A stretch of 46,191 bases of DNA from Nitrospirota bacterium (GCA_021847795.1 JAJZPZ010000011.1:1-46191), one strand, 5' to 3'; positions 1 through 8,737 are shown, counted from the first letter of the stretch. Notes: generated from the sequence alone by a model not told the origin. A program made the numbers and translations.

Positions 1-240
1 CCAGGGGTGGCAATGCGATCCGATTTCACATCTGCCTCCATCCAGGATACCTTTCAGCAGGGATATTGAAAAATCATCCGTCGCAACAGGATGAGTAACG
101 AGATAAGTGGGACTGACCCCGAATCCATCAAATATGTCCTGGAGCCCGGGGACCTTCCGGATGTTCTTCAGGGCATGGCCCGTTGGTACATAATTGCCCC
201 AGCCGTCTTCTTCCGTATCAATGGTGATAATAAGTTTCAT
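1..240 (-). CDS. Polysaccharide deacetylase family protein, N-terminal part, cut by the window edge
   Basis: NodB-type carbohydrate esterase start: MKLIITIDTEEDGWG has the metal-binding IDTEED, and EIGSHCHPW carries the histidine motif. Deacetylases of this kind are common in exosortase EPS loci, where they remove N-acetyl groups from the polymer or its precursors. An ATG at 240 is preceded by AAAGGAGC at good spacing, so independent initiation is plausible. However, it is in the same frame as the upstream aminotransferase with no stop between, so it could also be the C-terminal domain of a fusion. Only the first 80 residues are present. The family call is secure; independence as a gene is not. 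Confidence 0.65.
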   Translation of the reverse strand, partial: MKLIITIDTEEDGWGNYVPTGHALKNIRKVPGLQDIFDGFGVSPTYLVTHPVATDDFSISLLKGILDGGRCEIGSHCHPW

Positions 241-1461
241 GGGCGCTCCTTTCCGGGATGGGACATTCAGTTTGTTGAAAGCCGCTGCCCGGTCGACGTG
301 TCCGCAAATAGAGGCTTTGTCCTCTTTCCGAAGCAGGTGGTGGGTGGGCAAGGTGAGGAGGCATTCAGAAACCGCTTTTGCTGCCGGGAAGGTCTTCCCC
401 TGAAACCGGTTTTGAATTTCTCTGATTTCGTTTACAGGAGCAGGATACATACGGCTTATTCCCAGGCCTTTTACCTGTGATAAAGAGCAGAGCTTCTCCT
501 TTGCTTCCTTGTCTTTAGTCAGGAAGGGCAGCCGGAGGAAGGGAAGGGATTCCGCCGGTCCTGCCCGAAGGCCCAATTTTTCCTGGAAAAAAACGGCGTT
601 TTCAGTGCGGGTCCTGCCGGAGATCTCAAGCCTTTCCTGCCAGCCCCTCATGAGACCGGCCTGTACTCCCGAAAGCCTTTTCACCGGGAAATCCTTATGG
701 AATATCGTCTCTCCCAGTTTCAGAAAGGGAAGGCCCGCCGGCAGCCAATACAGTGAGGGGCGGATAAACAGGCCGAGCAGAACTGTTTTCAGGAGCTCCA
801 GGACGGACTCCGCCATTGCCGGTTCACCGATGGACGCATACACTTTCGCAATCTCTTCCGCAATGGTCCCGGAGTTCGTGACAATAATTCCCCCTGAGCC
901 GCAGGTGATGTTTTTACCTCTGCCAAGGCTGAAGAACCCGACATCCCCGATGGTCCCGAGCAGCCTCCCCTTGCCGCTTCCTCCCATTGCCTGTGCGGCA
1001 TCTTCGACGATAAAAATATCCTTGCCCCTGCAGAGCTCCTTGATTCTCTCCATGTCCGATGGGACCCCGAAGAGATGGCCCGGGATGACGCAGAGTGTTT
1101 TGTTGTGCAGCGCCTTCCGGAAAAGGCCGTAGTCAAAGTCCAGGTTTGCGGGATTGATATCACAGGGCGAGACTTTCAGTCCTGCCTTCACAATTGCCGA
1201 GGGCACGGAATAACAGGTATATGCAGGGATAAGCGCCTCGTCCTTTTCCGGGGAAATGGATTTCAGTGCAGTCAGTATAACCGCCAGCGCGGCCTTTCCG
1301 GATGACACCAAAAAGACATGTTTAACGCCGAAATGCCTCTTCAGTTCCTTTTCCAGGTTTCTTCTATAGCCTTTGCCCAAGAATACCCCGGCAAAGCCGT
1401 GCAGGAGGCTGACGGGGCTGATCGGCGCAGCGGCAGGCGGTATTGTCCTTTGGATTTTCAA
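1..1461 (-). CDS. DegT/DnrJ/EryC1-family aminotransferase, frame continuing into a polysaccharide deacetylase (partial)
   Basis: PLP-dependent sugar aminotransferase of the DegT/DnrJ/EryC1/StrS family, expected to make amino sugars for the EPS repeat unit. Visible signatures are VEDAAQAMG (about residues 152-160), GHLFGVPSD (128-136) and FFSLGRGKNITCG, whose Lys183 is the expected Schiff-base lysine. The start is a TTG at 1461, 15 bases after the stop of the upstream acetyltransferase, with GGGAGA ten bases before it. The aminotransferase part is about 407 residues, normal for the family. No stop codon separates it from the deacetylase that begins at 240. All codons from 300 down to 241 were checked and are sense, so the frame runs to the window edge as a potential fusion. 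Whether one or two proteins are made cannot be decided here. Confidence 0.8.
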   Translation of the reverse strand, partial: MKIQRTIPPAAAPISPVSLLHGFAGVFLGKGYRRNLEKELKRHFGVKHVFLVSSGKAALAVILTALKSISPEKDEALIPAYTCYSVPSAIVKAGLKVSPCDINPANLDFDYGLFRKALHNKTLCVIPGHLFGVPSDMERIKELCRGKDIFIVEDAAQAMGGSGKGRLLGTIGDVGFFSLGRGKNITCGSGGIIVTNSGTIAEEIAKVYASIGEPAMAESVLELLKTVLLGLFIRPSLYWLPAGLPFLKLGETIFHKDFPVKRLSGVQAGLMRGWQERLEISGRTRTENAVFFQEKLGLRAGPAESLPFLRLPFLTKDKEAKEKLCSLSQVKGLGISRMYPAPVNEIREIQNRFQGKTFPAAKAVSECLLTLPTHHLLRKEDKASICGHVDRAAAFNKLNVPSRKGAPMKLIITIDTEEDGWGNYVPTGHALKNIRKVPGLQDIFDGFGVSPTYLVTHPVATDDFSISLLKGILDGGRCEIGSHCHPW

Positions 1462-1476
1462 GCCGGCGGGTTCTCC

Positions 1477-2022
1477 CTATTCGATATAGGCAATGTGCTT
1501 GTCAAGGTACGCTGTCATTTCTTCCATGTCTTTCTTTGAGATGACGGATATTTCATACCGGCTGTACATGAAACACTTGCTTCCCGTCATTTTCTCCCTG
1601 TGTTTTTTAATGAATGCATCGACGGAGCACAGTACTCTTGCGGGGTTCCCGGCTGCAACGGAGTTGGGGGGGACATCGCGTGTCACTACTGAGCCTGCTC
1701 CGATTACGGCATCCGGTCCTATGGAAACGCCCGGCAGGATTATTGAAGACTCACCGATAAAACAGCGGTCGTGAATTCTGATTTTGCCTATCCTGGTGAA
1801 ATCCAGGAGCCTTTTCATGCTGGCGTCATGGGCTATGAGTTTGACGTTGGGGGCGAGGGTGCAATTGTTGCCGATCGATATCAAAAAACAGTGTGACGGG
1901 TCCAGGGAGGCCCCGATGTTGATAAAGGTGTTTTCCCCGACCCTCAAGCCCTGTTTTTTCAGCGCCGATAATTGCCTGTGAAATTTGTAGCGGCTTATTT
2001 GGGAAAGTATTGTGCCCAGCAT
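1477..2022 (-). CDS. Hexapeptide-repeat acyltransferase (left-handed beta-helix)
   Basis: A 181-residue acyltransferase of the LbH/maltose-acetyltransferase-like superfamily. Hexapeptide repeats run from about residue 45 to 125 (IGNNCTLAPNV, IHDRCFIGESSIILPG, SIGPDAVIGAGSVVTRDV). The PPNSVAAGNPARVL motif is typical of WbbJ/VatD-like sugar O- or N-acetyltransferases and would use acetyl-CoA in the cytoplasm. The C-terminal 55 residues after the helix are helical and charged. It lies 15 bases upstream of the aminotransferase in the same operon, so acetylation of an EPS sugar, possibly the amino sugar made next door, is the likely role. The exact acceptor cannot be inferred. Confidence 0.85.
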   Translation of the reverse strand: MLGTILSQISRYKFHRQLSALKKQGLRVGENTFINIGASLDPSHCFLISIGNNCTLAPNVKLIAHDASMKRLLDFTRIGKIRIHDRCFIGESSIILPGVSIGPDAVIGAGSVVTRDVPPNSVAAGNPARVLCSVDAFIKKHREKMTGSKCFMYSRYEISVISKKDMEEMTAYLDKHIAYIE

Positions 2023-2093
2023 ATTCGTCTTCTCTTTTCAACAGGTAACCGGTGTTGCTGCTGCTGATATGTTCGCTCCGGACCTGTTTCCTG

Positions 2094-3125
2094 TCAGGGG
2101 AGATTTTTGACGATAAGGGGTCCGATCAGTTTCGTCAAACCGACAGGCAGCTTCTTCCAGATAATTATTGCTATTTTGTACCTGGGGTTCTTCGGGTTGA
2201 GCTCAGGGAGTCCCTTTGCGCCTCTGAGCCAATACTGCCAGTAAAGCTGAATGGGCCTGGCGCCCCACTGCTCCTTAAATCTGTACGTCCCCTCCCCGGG
2301 CGTGGAACGGCCGAAATCAAAAACAGTGAAATTGTTTTCACAGGCGAATTTGAGGGAGGACCAGTAAAGGAGCATATTGGGGCTGTAGCGGTTATATCTC
2401 CTCAGGGAGGAAGCCCAGGGGATTTCAAGCTTGTCTTTAAACCCCACTAGAAATCCTGAAGCCACGGGCCGGCCGTTCTTCGTATACACGGTGCAGATAT
2501 TTGTTGTTTCAGGGAACTCCCGGAGAATGCTCCTGAAGAATTCCTTGGAGTACACGGGGGTCCCCAGGTCCCTCATGTTTAACGAAAAGGACGCGTAGAA
2601 ATTGTCCAGTTCCTCTTCTTTCCCCAGCCTCGGGTACATCCCTTCCCGTACCGGCCTCCGTATCTGGCTCCGCAATTTCGATGTAAAGGATTTCCATAAG
2701 TCGTCTGCGTTTGCAGGGAGTTTCAGGCACATGGAAACCTTTGCGGTTTTTACCGGGAAACCGTTATCCATGCGGTACGTGTGCCGTAATTCAATGTGCT
2801 CTGCATTTTCCCTTTTAGCGATATCTATGGCCTCATCCAGCAGCCGGCAGCCGATTTCCCGGCCCTCGCTGAATATTCCCCCATAGTTGAAGTAGGGAAG
2901 GGATATCATGAAATTTCCGAAAAGCACGCTTTTCAGCTGTACAAGAGGCAGTATGCCGTTTATTTCGCCTCTTCCCCCTTCGGACATCAGGTAATAGGTC
3001 TTGTGTCCGAACCCCTTCTCAATGATATTCTTCCAGCCTACCTGGTGATAGGCCGAAGCGCCTGATCCCGTAACGTATGCATCCCATCGTTCATGGTCTT
3101 TTTCGCTGAGCAGGCGGATGGACAT
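2094..3125 (-). CDS. FemAB family protein, exosortase/PEP-CTERM system-associated type
   Basis: A 343-residue protein of the FemAB/GNAT-fold superfamily, closely resembling the FemAB-like proteins found in XrtA exosortase EPS loci. Recognisable stretches are GSGASAYHQVGWKNIIEKGF near the N-terminus, YFNYGGIFSE, and the C-terminal VFDFGRSTPGEGTYRFKEQW, which matches the conserved second GNAT half. FemAB proteins transfer amino acids from aminoacyl-tRNA onto peptidoglycan precursors; the EPS-associated relatives are uncharacterised and may acylate or aminoacylate the polymer. I chose the ATG at 3125 over one at 3194 because it has an excellent AAAGGAGGAAGAA leader. It lies 72 bases downstream of the glycosyltransferase in the same direction. 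Confidence 0.85.
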   Translation of the reverse strand: MSIRLLSEKDHERWDAYVTGSGASAYHQVGWKNIIEKGFGHKTYYLMSEGGRGEINGILPLVQLKSVLFGNFMISLPYFNYGGIFSEGREIGCRLLDEAIDIAKRENAEHIELRHTYRMDNGFPVKTAKVSMCLKLPANADDLWKSFTSKLRSQIRRPVREGMYPRLGKEEELDNFYASFSLNMRDLGTPVYSKEFFRSILREFPETTNICTVYTKNGRPVASGFLVGFKDKLEIPWASSLRRYNRYSPNMLLYWSSLKFACENNFTVFDFGRSTPGEGTYRFKEQWGARPIQLYWQYWLRGAKGLPELNPKNPRYKIAIIIWKKLPVGLTKLIGPLIVKNLP

Positions 3126-3197
3126 TTCTTCCTCCTTTTGGCGGGACGGACAGTGTATAACAGCGGGATGAGCTTTCCCATGCTGCAGCCTCAATGC

Positions 3198-4547
3198 TTA
3201 TGCATATGCGGAAAATACATCTTCGAGCTTTCTGGCATTTTGTTTTATATCGAATTCCTTCCTGATCCGGTCCCGCGCGTTGCCCCCGAGCTTTTCGGAC
3301 AGCCTTTCATCCCTGAGGAGCTTTAATATCGCCCCGGTCAATTCCTGTACATCACCGACAGGAACGACATAGCCTGTAACACCGTCAAGAACGGCATCCG
3401 GCAGCCCGCCGTTGTCTGAAACAACGGAAGGTTTCCCCATTGCCATTGCCTCGAGGTTGGCTATTCCCAGACCCTCGAGAAATGTTGTAGGGCAATGCAC
3501 AAAGATATCAGTGGCGGCCAGAATACTTTGTATGTCATCCCTCCACCCGGTGAAAATGACGTGGTCTCCCAGGTTCAGCCTGTTTGCTTGTTCCTTAAGG
3601 GCGTCCATTGACTCCCCGTCTCCTACCATGAGAAAGACGACCTCCTGATAGCTCCTGATGATCATTGAAGCGGCTTGCAGAATTTCCGCCTGGCCTTTAC
3701 CCTCAACAAAACGGGAAATATTGCCCACCACCTTCCTGCTGTCCGGAATGTGCAATTCCCTTCTTACTGCGCTCCTGTGTGCCGGGACATCGGAATCGTT
3801 ATATATATCGAGGCTTATCCCTTCATAAATCGTCACGAGTCTTTTTGTCGCAGGGCTGTTTTTCACCTGGTCCTCGGTTGTTGCCCTGGAGACGGCAATA
3901 AACAGGTCTACATACGGTGTCAGGATTTTTTTGATTAACCCCCCCTCGTTGATCCCCCCTGCCTTGCGGCAGATGCACGGAATACCGGAAATGTGTGCAG
4001 CCACAGTTCCCGCCAGATGGTAATGGACATCGTTGTTGAGGATGACCAGCTCGACTCCTCCCCGCTTGATTAACTCTCTTGTTTTGCGGATCAGGGGAAT
4101 CTCGACGGTGATCATCCGCAGCAGCAATCTGAGGATGACTTTTATTTTCTGCAGGAGCCATGGCCCCGAGTTTTTTAAAAGCCATTTGAACGGCACATAA
4201 TCAGCCGGCTCAGGATAGCTGTTCAGGAAGAAAACAGGGATGCCGAGATCCGCAATCTTTCTTGTATAAGACATGTTGTTGAAGTAATAAAACGCAACTG
4301 AAGGCTCGAACTTTCTCATATCTATGCAGCCGAGCATGTAAAAGAGAAAGCTTGCCGTGCCTCCATATCCCTTCCCGCTGTCTATAAAGAGTGTTTTGAT
4401 CTTTTCACGATTTTTCTTCACAATTGCTGCCCTCCCCGGAAGAAAAGAGTTTCCGTATCCGACCAGGTTCTGGTTATTTCCGGTGATGCTGTCAGGCGGA
4501 AGCGTGACCGTGTTTGCCGGCCATGCAGGTCCTGATCTCTTAGCCAT
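3198..4547 (-). CDS. GT4-family glycosyltransferase
   Basis: A GT-B fold retaining glycosyltransferase (group 1, GT4). The N-terminal half starts with LFIDSGKGYGGTASFL. The C-terminal half contains GNISRFVEGKGQAEIL, VFLMVGDGE and VIFTGWRDD. EGLGIANLEAMAMGKP is the E-x7-E signature for binding the nucleotide-sugar donor. It should add a sugar to the lipid-linked EPS unit at the inner membrane. The start is uncertain. ATG 4547 lies just after the upstream stop but has a weak leader. An internal GTG (the IVKKNRE region, preceded by GGAAGGG) would also keep the whole domain. An ATG at 4640 would overlap the upstream gene by 79 bases and is less likely. Confidence 0.85.
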   Translation of the reverse strand: MAKRSGPAWPANTVTLPPDSITGNNQNLVGYGNSFLPGRAAIVKKNREKIKTLFIDSGKGYGGTASFLFYMLGCIDMRKFEPSVAFYYFNNMSYTRKIADLGIPVFFLNSYPEPADYVPFKWLLKNSGPWLLQKIKVILRLLLRMITVEIPLIRKTRELIKRGGVELVILNNDVHYHLAGTVAAHISGIPCICRKAGGINEGGLIKKILTPYVDLFIAVSRATTEDQVKNSPATKRLVTIYEGISLDIYNDSDVPAHRSAVRRELHIPDSRKVVGNISRFVEGKGQAEILQAASMIIRSYQEVVFLMVGDGESMDALKEQANRLNLGDHVIFTGWRDDIQSILAATDIFVHCPTTFLEGLGIANLEAMAMGKPSVVSDNGGLPDAVLDGVTGYVVPVGDVQELTGAILKLLRDERLSEKLGGNARDRIRKEFDIKQNARKLEDVFSAYA

Positions 4548-4561
4548 GTGAGGATGTCTTA

Positions 4562-5653
4562 TCAACGGAATATGACTTTCGCGGTATATTTCAGGAAGTT
4601 TTTGATAACAAAGAGTATAGGTATAATTTTCTTCCGGCAAAAAAGGATTTTAACGGAACTCCGCCCTCCATTTGCCCAGTGGAACTTGTATGATTCGCTC
4701 CCCTTCAGGAAATCATACGTGGAAATTCCTTCACCCCTTGTGCTGCTGATACAAAGCCCTACCAGGATGTTGCCTATGCTTATCTTGGGATTGAAGGCCT
4801 TATCGGTTGCCATGAGGTACAACGATAAAGTGTTCTGATACCGTAAATGGAGAATCCCGGCTATCGGATTGCCGCCGGATTTCAGCAAATCGACCCGGAT
4901 CGTCTTATCGTCCGTGCAGCGGGACGCAAAATTTTCGATGAACACGGGCAGCCGTCCGTCGTCCTGTTTTTTCTTCGCTTTGTAAAAAGAAAGGAACTCC
5001 TGAAGAGACGCCTGCTTATCGCGGGAGGGGAATGAGCAATAGTGCTCTGTTGCCCCGCTCCTGCCGAGCACATTGTAGTGCCGCCTGAACTGCTGCCTCC
5101 GGTTCGGCGAGAGGCTTGAAATGAAATCCGCGCCGCTTTCCGGCAGGAACACAATCGGGCAATAGGCCCCCTGGTTGACCTCTGCATACTTCCCCTCTGA
5201 GTTGATCCTGTTCAGGAGATGCAAAAGGAACAGCGAGTTCGAAGGTATGTCCGTTAATGAGAAGTAGTCCCAGAGTGTAGGCACATCTTTCAGGAGAAAA
5301 TCGTAGATGCACTCCGTAACCTCTCTTTCCTTGCCTCTTTTTATAAAAACATCGAGATAGTCAGACCCTGTTTCAGGTGTTCCTAAAAACTCGATCTGTT
5401 TCAGCGTAAAGGCCTTAAGGTCGATATGGCGGACGGACCAGGGTGCAATCCCTACCAGTTCGCCGTTGCTCGACACGGTTAATATAAAAAGGCTGCGGTT
5501 CCCGTTGAGGTAACACTCGGCCCAGGAGTAAAGCCATTCCCAGGTGAGGAAGAGGGTGTCCGAACCCGACTTCGAGAGGACATCATTCCAGGCCCCTGAT
5601 AATCCCTTCCAGTCTTCGAGAGAGCTTATGATGGACACTTTACAGTCACCCAT
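4562..5653 (-). CDS. CelD/BcsL-type GNAT acyltransferase
   Basis: A 363-residue protein of the CelD/BcsL acetyltransferase group (Acetyltransf_6), a double-GNAT fold related to FemAB. Support comes from FLTWEWLYSWAECY in the first 45 residues, the SPNRRQQFRRHYNVL segment, PIAGILHLRYQNTLSLYLMA and the late TYDFLKGSESYKFHWANGG. That order is typical of cellulose and EPS-linked acetyltransferases, usually cytoplasmic enzymes that decorate polysaccharide precursors. Its start overlaps the upstream GNAT gene by 8 bases, implying translational coupling. It is one of nine acyltransferase-fold genes in this locus and is not a close relative of the five tandem copies. Confidence 0.8.
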   Translation of the reverse strand: MGDCKVSIISSLEDWKGLSGAWNDVLSKSGSDTLFLTWEWLYSWAECYLNGNRSLFILTVSSNGELVGIAPWSVRHIDLKAFTLKQIEFLGTPETGSDYLDVFIKRGKEREVTECIYDFLLKDVPTLWDYFSLTDIPSNSLFLLHLLNRINSEGKYAEVNQGAYCPIVFLPESGADFISSLSPNRRQQFRRHYNVLGRSGATEHYCSFPSRDKQASLQEFLSFYKAKKKQDDGRLPVFIENFASRCTDDKTIRVDLLKSGGNPIAGILHLRYQNTLSLYLMATDKAFNPKISIGNILVGLCISSTRGEGISTYDFLKGSESYKFHWANGGRSSVKILFCRKKIIPILFVIKNFLKYTAKVIFR

Positions 5654-6314
5654 GGGTAAGTAGCCGGTTTCTGCAGTGCAGTTGTTTGTTTTCCCTGAAA
5701 AAGTTTTTCCCCAATACCCTTATCACGAGAATATTTTTAAAGGGGATGAAGCCGAACCGGAGATGCGTGTTCATCGAAATGCTGTTTTCGTAATCGATCA
5801 TGGTAATGATCCTGTGTCTTCCGAGTTGCCTCATCATCCCTGCCATGGCCATTTTGAATTTCAGCCAGAACCCGCACATGCGGTACTCGGGAGAGATGTA
5901 GGCATCGTAGGCATACACTGAATCAGCGGGGATATTTATCTTATAACGGTAGCGCTCCTCGATATGATAGGATTTGTCGGTAAACCACTCGTACCCTACT
6001 ATTTTCCCGTTCGCCACTGCAACGATACAATGGTCGTTGACAGAGAAGCGCCTGGAAAAAAGCTCTTTTTTGTTCTCAAACCCTGCCATCCCGTCGACAT
6101 CGGAAGACATGCCTTTTCGCACTTCTCCGGGACCTCTCGGGTTTCTTACTTCCGGGACCCCGTTATAGAACAGGAAGAAGAAGCGCCTGACCTGCAGGGA
6201 GCGCCATGTGGCCTTGTCGAGTATTGTCTGAAAGATGATAAAAGGAGGGTCCTTTCTGAGATTCATGATTCTGTTTATCAGTGTGCGGTCGTTGATCCGG
6301 CTTAGGGATTTCAT
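5646..6314 (-). CDS. GNAT-family N-acetyltransferase
   Basis: A GNAT-fold protein with a basic N-terminus, a central NDHCIVAVANGKIVGYEWF (beta 2-4) and YAYDAYISPEYRMCGFWLKF, which fits the acyl-CoA-binding strand and loop. RIITMIDYENSISMNTHLRFGF is the usual C-terminal 'partner residues plus neighbour with a shared reading' of single-domain GNATs. The ATG at 6314 is preceded by GCGAGG at good spacing. Upstream ATGs at 6335 and 6434 in the same frame lack a ribosome site, so the short form (222 residues) is preferred. It sits 210 bases downstream of the five tandem acyltransferases and overlaps the next gene. The substrate is unknown; EPS modification is inferred from context. Confidence 0.7.
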   Translation of the reverse strand: MKSLSRINDRTLINRIMNLRKDPPFIIFQTILDKATWRSLQVRRFFFLFYNGVPEVRNPRGPGEVRKGMSSDVDGMAGFENKKELFSRRFSVNDHCIVAVANGKIVGYEWFTDKSYHIEERYRYKINIPADSVYAYDAYISPEYRMCGFWLKFKMAMAGMMRQLGRHRIITMIDYENSISMNTHLRFGFIPFKNILVIRVLGKNFFRENKQLHCRNRLLTHG

Positions 6315-6488
6315 ATAGTGGACCTCGCTTTTCATGATATTCAGAAGCAGAGTAAAAGACATCCATCCAGGCCAGATGAAGGAATCTCCCGGATATCCCT
6401 TTCCATTTGTCACAGGTGTCACGGCGAACTCCAATGGCGCTGCAAGGTTCAGAGATAAGTGTACTCATGTGTTGCACTTGTTACCAGC

Positions 6489-6505
6489 CCCCTTTTCTCA
6501 AAGGG
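6489..6505. repeat. CCCCTTTTCTCAAAGGGG-type hairpin between EPS genes
   Basis: A short palindrome with C and G arms around TTTTCTCAAA lies in the 210-base gap between the GNAT gene and the first tandem paralog. The same arm type recurs near 25253 and 25331. It may be a weak attenuator inside the operon or a scattered repeat fragment. There is no following T-run on the minus strand. Confidence 0.4.
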
Positions 6506-6521
6506 GAAGATACTTCGTATG

Positions 6522-6850
6522 ATGTCAGGAAAAGGAGAACTCCAGCGGCGCAGTCGAGGAGGGCGAAAGCAGCAGCAGTCCCTTGAGTCCGGGGGCGGAG
6601 AAATGTTTGGCGAGGGCCTTCCCGGTCTCCTCCGAAAGCCCTGCGCCGTCGGTCACCCCTACCACCCCCTTCAAGCCTCCTTTGGTATGGATGATGACGG
6701 GGTTGTCTTGAAAAAAGCGCACGACCGCCTGCGTGTACCGGGGAATGAAGAAATAGACCCGGGACTGCGACTCGTCATCAGGGCAGACCTCGGCCCCCCA
6801 TTCCCGTTTGGTCTTATACACCCCGCCGTTAAGAAAAGGACGGCTTTTTA
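6522..6850. repeat. Near-identical DNA block shared with 10983-11311
   Basis: The 3' end of paralog A, including its stop codon, aligns without gaps to the 3' end of paralog E (offset 4461 bases) with only scattered substitutions. Similarity drops sharply upstream of about 6850. This is far closer than the paralogs are elsewhere and indicates recent duplication or gene conversion. Confidence 0.85.
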
Positions 6851-7592
6851 ATGCATCCACTTTCTCGAAATTCCGGTCCTTTGCGAAAATAAGCAGGAAA
6901 TAATAGAGGGCCATTTGCGCACCGTTCCTGACGTGGGTTGCATCTCCGTCAAGGACGCCTGTCCTGTGGAACAGCAGCACCCGGTCTTTAACAGAGCACA
7001 GGGCGCCGGCAACGGGCCGGCCACCGTCGAGTATGAGCAGGATGGAGCCGCTCAGGAACATTTTCCTCATGTCCTCGTAGGAAGTTATGTTTGCAAGATA
7101 CCCGAACTGCTTTCTCGTATGGGGCAGATGCATCCGCCGGTAATAGAATTCAAAGTCCTTCATATCCGTGGAAACCCGGTAGCTGTACTTTTTGGCCAGG
7201 CTGTTCGAGACCTGTTTCTTATTCTTATGGAAGCGTTTCCTGATCTCGTCCCACGTGCCCGAGGTGTTTATGACCTGCCGTACATACTCCTGCCCCCTGA
7301 AGGTATACAGGCCCCGGAACTCCGTTTCGTATTTTTGGGGGAGCACTGCAATGCAGAGGTCGATCTTATTCGGCTGCTGAATAATCCTCTTCAGGGCCGG
7401 TATCCAGATTTTCCATTCCCTGGCGATATGCACCGGTCCCTTGTACGCTTCTGCCATCAGACATTTTGTGAACAGGGAGTTGTCCACAAACAGGCGCCGG
7501 GACTGACCGGCGCCCCCGACCAGTGTGGCCCTGCTGAAATACCGGGAGGCTGCCGGATATATCCAGCATTTGATCGTCTTGAGCGGGTTCAT
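6525..7592 (-). CDS. Tandem FemAB/GNAT-fold paralog A
   Basis: Last-transcribed member (355 residues) of a five-gene paralogous array. It shares with the others: a basic N-terminus; LCIAVLP near residue 80; FRGLYTFRGQEYVRQ near 93-107; LPHTRKQFG near 155; PVAGALCSV; VYKTKREWGAEVCPDD near 260; and PGLKGLLLLSP near the C-terminus. The layout (PVAG strand, GAQMALYYFLLIFA helix, then K-rich loop with a WG) matches the C-terminal GNAT half of FemAB/CelD proteins. I do not recognise a named family. The start overlaps the end of paralog B as ATGA, so translation is coupled. Its last 96 codons match paralog E at 90 of 96 residues. Function is inferred only from fold and locus: acyl or aminoacyl transfer. 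Confidence 0.8.
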   Translation of the reverse strand: MNPLKTIKCWIYPAASRYFSRATLVGGAGQSRRLFVDNSLFTKCLMAEAYKGPVHIAREWKIWIPALKRIIQQPNKIDLCIAVLPQKYETEFRGLYTFRGQEYVRQVINTSGTWDEIRKRFHKNKKQVSNSLAKKYSYRVSTDMKDFEFYYRRMHLPHTRKQFGYLANITSYEDMRKMFLSGSILLILDGGRPVAGALCSVKDRVLLFHRTGVLDGDATHVRNGAQMALYYFLLIFAKDRNFEKVDALKSRPFLNGGVYKTKREWGAEVCPDDESQSRVYFFIPRYTQAVVRFFQDNPVIIHTKGGLKGVVGVTDGAGLSEETGKALAKHFSAPGLKGLLLLSPSSTAPLEFSFS

Positions 7593-8707
7593 GTACGCAC
7601 ATCCGGAGGGGCCTTGAATGAGAGTTCCACCGGGACAGCTGCATGCGGAGAAAGCAGCAGCAGGCCTTCCAGTCCCGGCGCATAGAACTGCTTGTGCAGT
7701 TCTTTTATTGTTTCAGCCGAGAGTCCTGTGTCGTTGCTCATACCCACGACCCCTTTCAGGCCTTTGTCCGTATAGATGATTACCGGGCTGCTTTCAAAGA
7801 AGCTCACCGCCCCTTCGGTGCAGCGGGGCAGAAAAAAATAAATCCAGGACTTGACATCGTCGTCCGGGTAGACTGCCGCTCCCCAGGAGCGTTTCGTTTT
7901 GTAAACGGAACTGTTGAGCAGCGCGTGGCTCTTCAATGTGTCTACCTTTTCCAGGTTCTGTTCTTTTGCGAAGAGCAGTGGATAATAATAAGGGGCCATC
8001 TGTGCGCCGCTTTTTATAAGTCCTGCATCCCCGCCCAGCACGCCTGAGCTGTAAGCTATCAATGTGCGGTCTTCTACCATGCAAAGTGACCCTGCCACGG
8101 GGTTGTTGTTTTCCATGAACACGAACAAAAAACCTTTCAGGAACTTCTCTCTCATGTCCTCATAGGAGGTTATCTTGGCAAGATCTCCGAACTTTTTCCT
8201 TGTATGGGGCAGATACATCAGGCGGTAGAAAAAATCGAAATCCTTTATATCGGCTGAGATGCGGTACCGGTATTTTCTTGCCAGGCTGTTCGAGATTTGC
8301 TTCCTGTTCTTATGGAAGCGTCTTCTGATCTCATCCCACGGGCCCGAGGTATCGATAATCTGCCGTACATACTCCTGCCCCCTGAAGGTGTACAGGCCCC
8401 GGAACTCCGGTTCGTACTTCCCGGGGAGCACTGCAATACAGAGGTCTATGTCCTCCGCGGAGGAGCGGATGGTCTTCCTGAGCGCCGGGATCCGGATCCT
8501 TCGTTTCCTTATAACGCGCACAGGCCCGTCGAACACTTTGTGCAGCAGGTATTTCGTAAAAGGGGTGTTGTCGGCAAAGAGGCCCCTGAAGGGTTTGCCT
8601 GAGCCTTTGAGAACCCCCTCGGCCAGTGTCGCCCATATAATGTAGCGGGACAGCGCCGGGTAGAGCCGGTATTTGAGACGCCTGATGAGATCCACGCCGG
8701 TTTTCAT
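7589..8707 (-). CDS. Tandem FemAB/GNAT-fold paralog B
   Basis: Second-to-last member (372 residues) of the array. The family landmarks are intact: LCIAVLPGKYE, FRGLYTFRGQEYVRQ, LPHTRKKFG, PVAGSLCMV, VYKTKRSWGAAVYPDD and PGLEGLLLLSP. The first roughly 127 residues after the initial MKTGV are identical to those of paralog E except for one Lys/Asn change. It carries a longer C-terminal tail (APPDVRT) whose stop overlaps the start of paralog A. It lies 30 bases downstream of paralog C. No signal peptide or clear membrane segment is seen, so a cytoplasmic or peripheral enzyme is likely. The substrate is unknown. Confidence 0.8.
   Translation of the reverse strand: MKTGVDLIRRLKYRLYPALSRYIIWATLAEGVLKGSGKPFRGLFADNTPFTKYLLHKVFDGPVRVIRKRRIRIPALRKTIRSSAEDIDLCIAVLPGKYEPEFRGLYTFRGQEYVRQIIDTSGPWDEIRRRFHKNRKQISNSLARKYRYRISADIKDFDFFYRLMYLPHTRKKFGDLAKITSYEDMREKFLKGFLFVFMENNNPVAGSLCMVEDRTLIAYSSGVLGGDAGLIKSGAQMAPYYYPLLFAKEQNLEKVDTLKSHALLNSSVYKTKRSWGAAVYPDDDVKSWIYFFLPRCTEGAVSFFESSPVIIYTDKGLKGVVGMSNDTGLSAETIKELHKQFYAPGLEGLLLLSPHAAVPVELSFKAPPDVRT
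8314..8694. repeat. Near-identical DNA block shared with 11690-12070
   Basis: The 5' third of paralog B matches the 5' third of paralog E gaplessly (offset 3376 bases), including silent positions, with a handful of substitutions. Identity begins abruptly at the GGAAGCGTCTTCTGATC segment and fades at the start codon. The sharp edges fit a gene-conversion tract or recombination joint. Confidence 0.85.
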
Positions 8708-8737
8708 GCGTCCGGGGTTTGCGGTATCGGACGCCTT

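Noticed and set aside
509-1132. Plus-strand 207-residue open frame
   Set aside because: Antisense shadow of the DegT aminotransferase, which has clear family motifs on the other strand.
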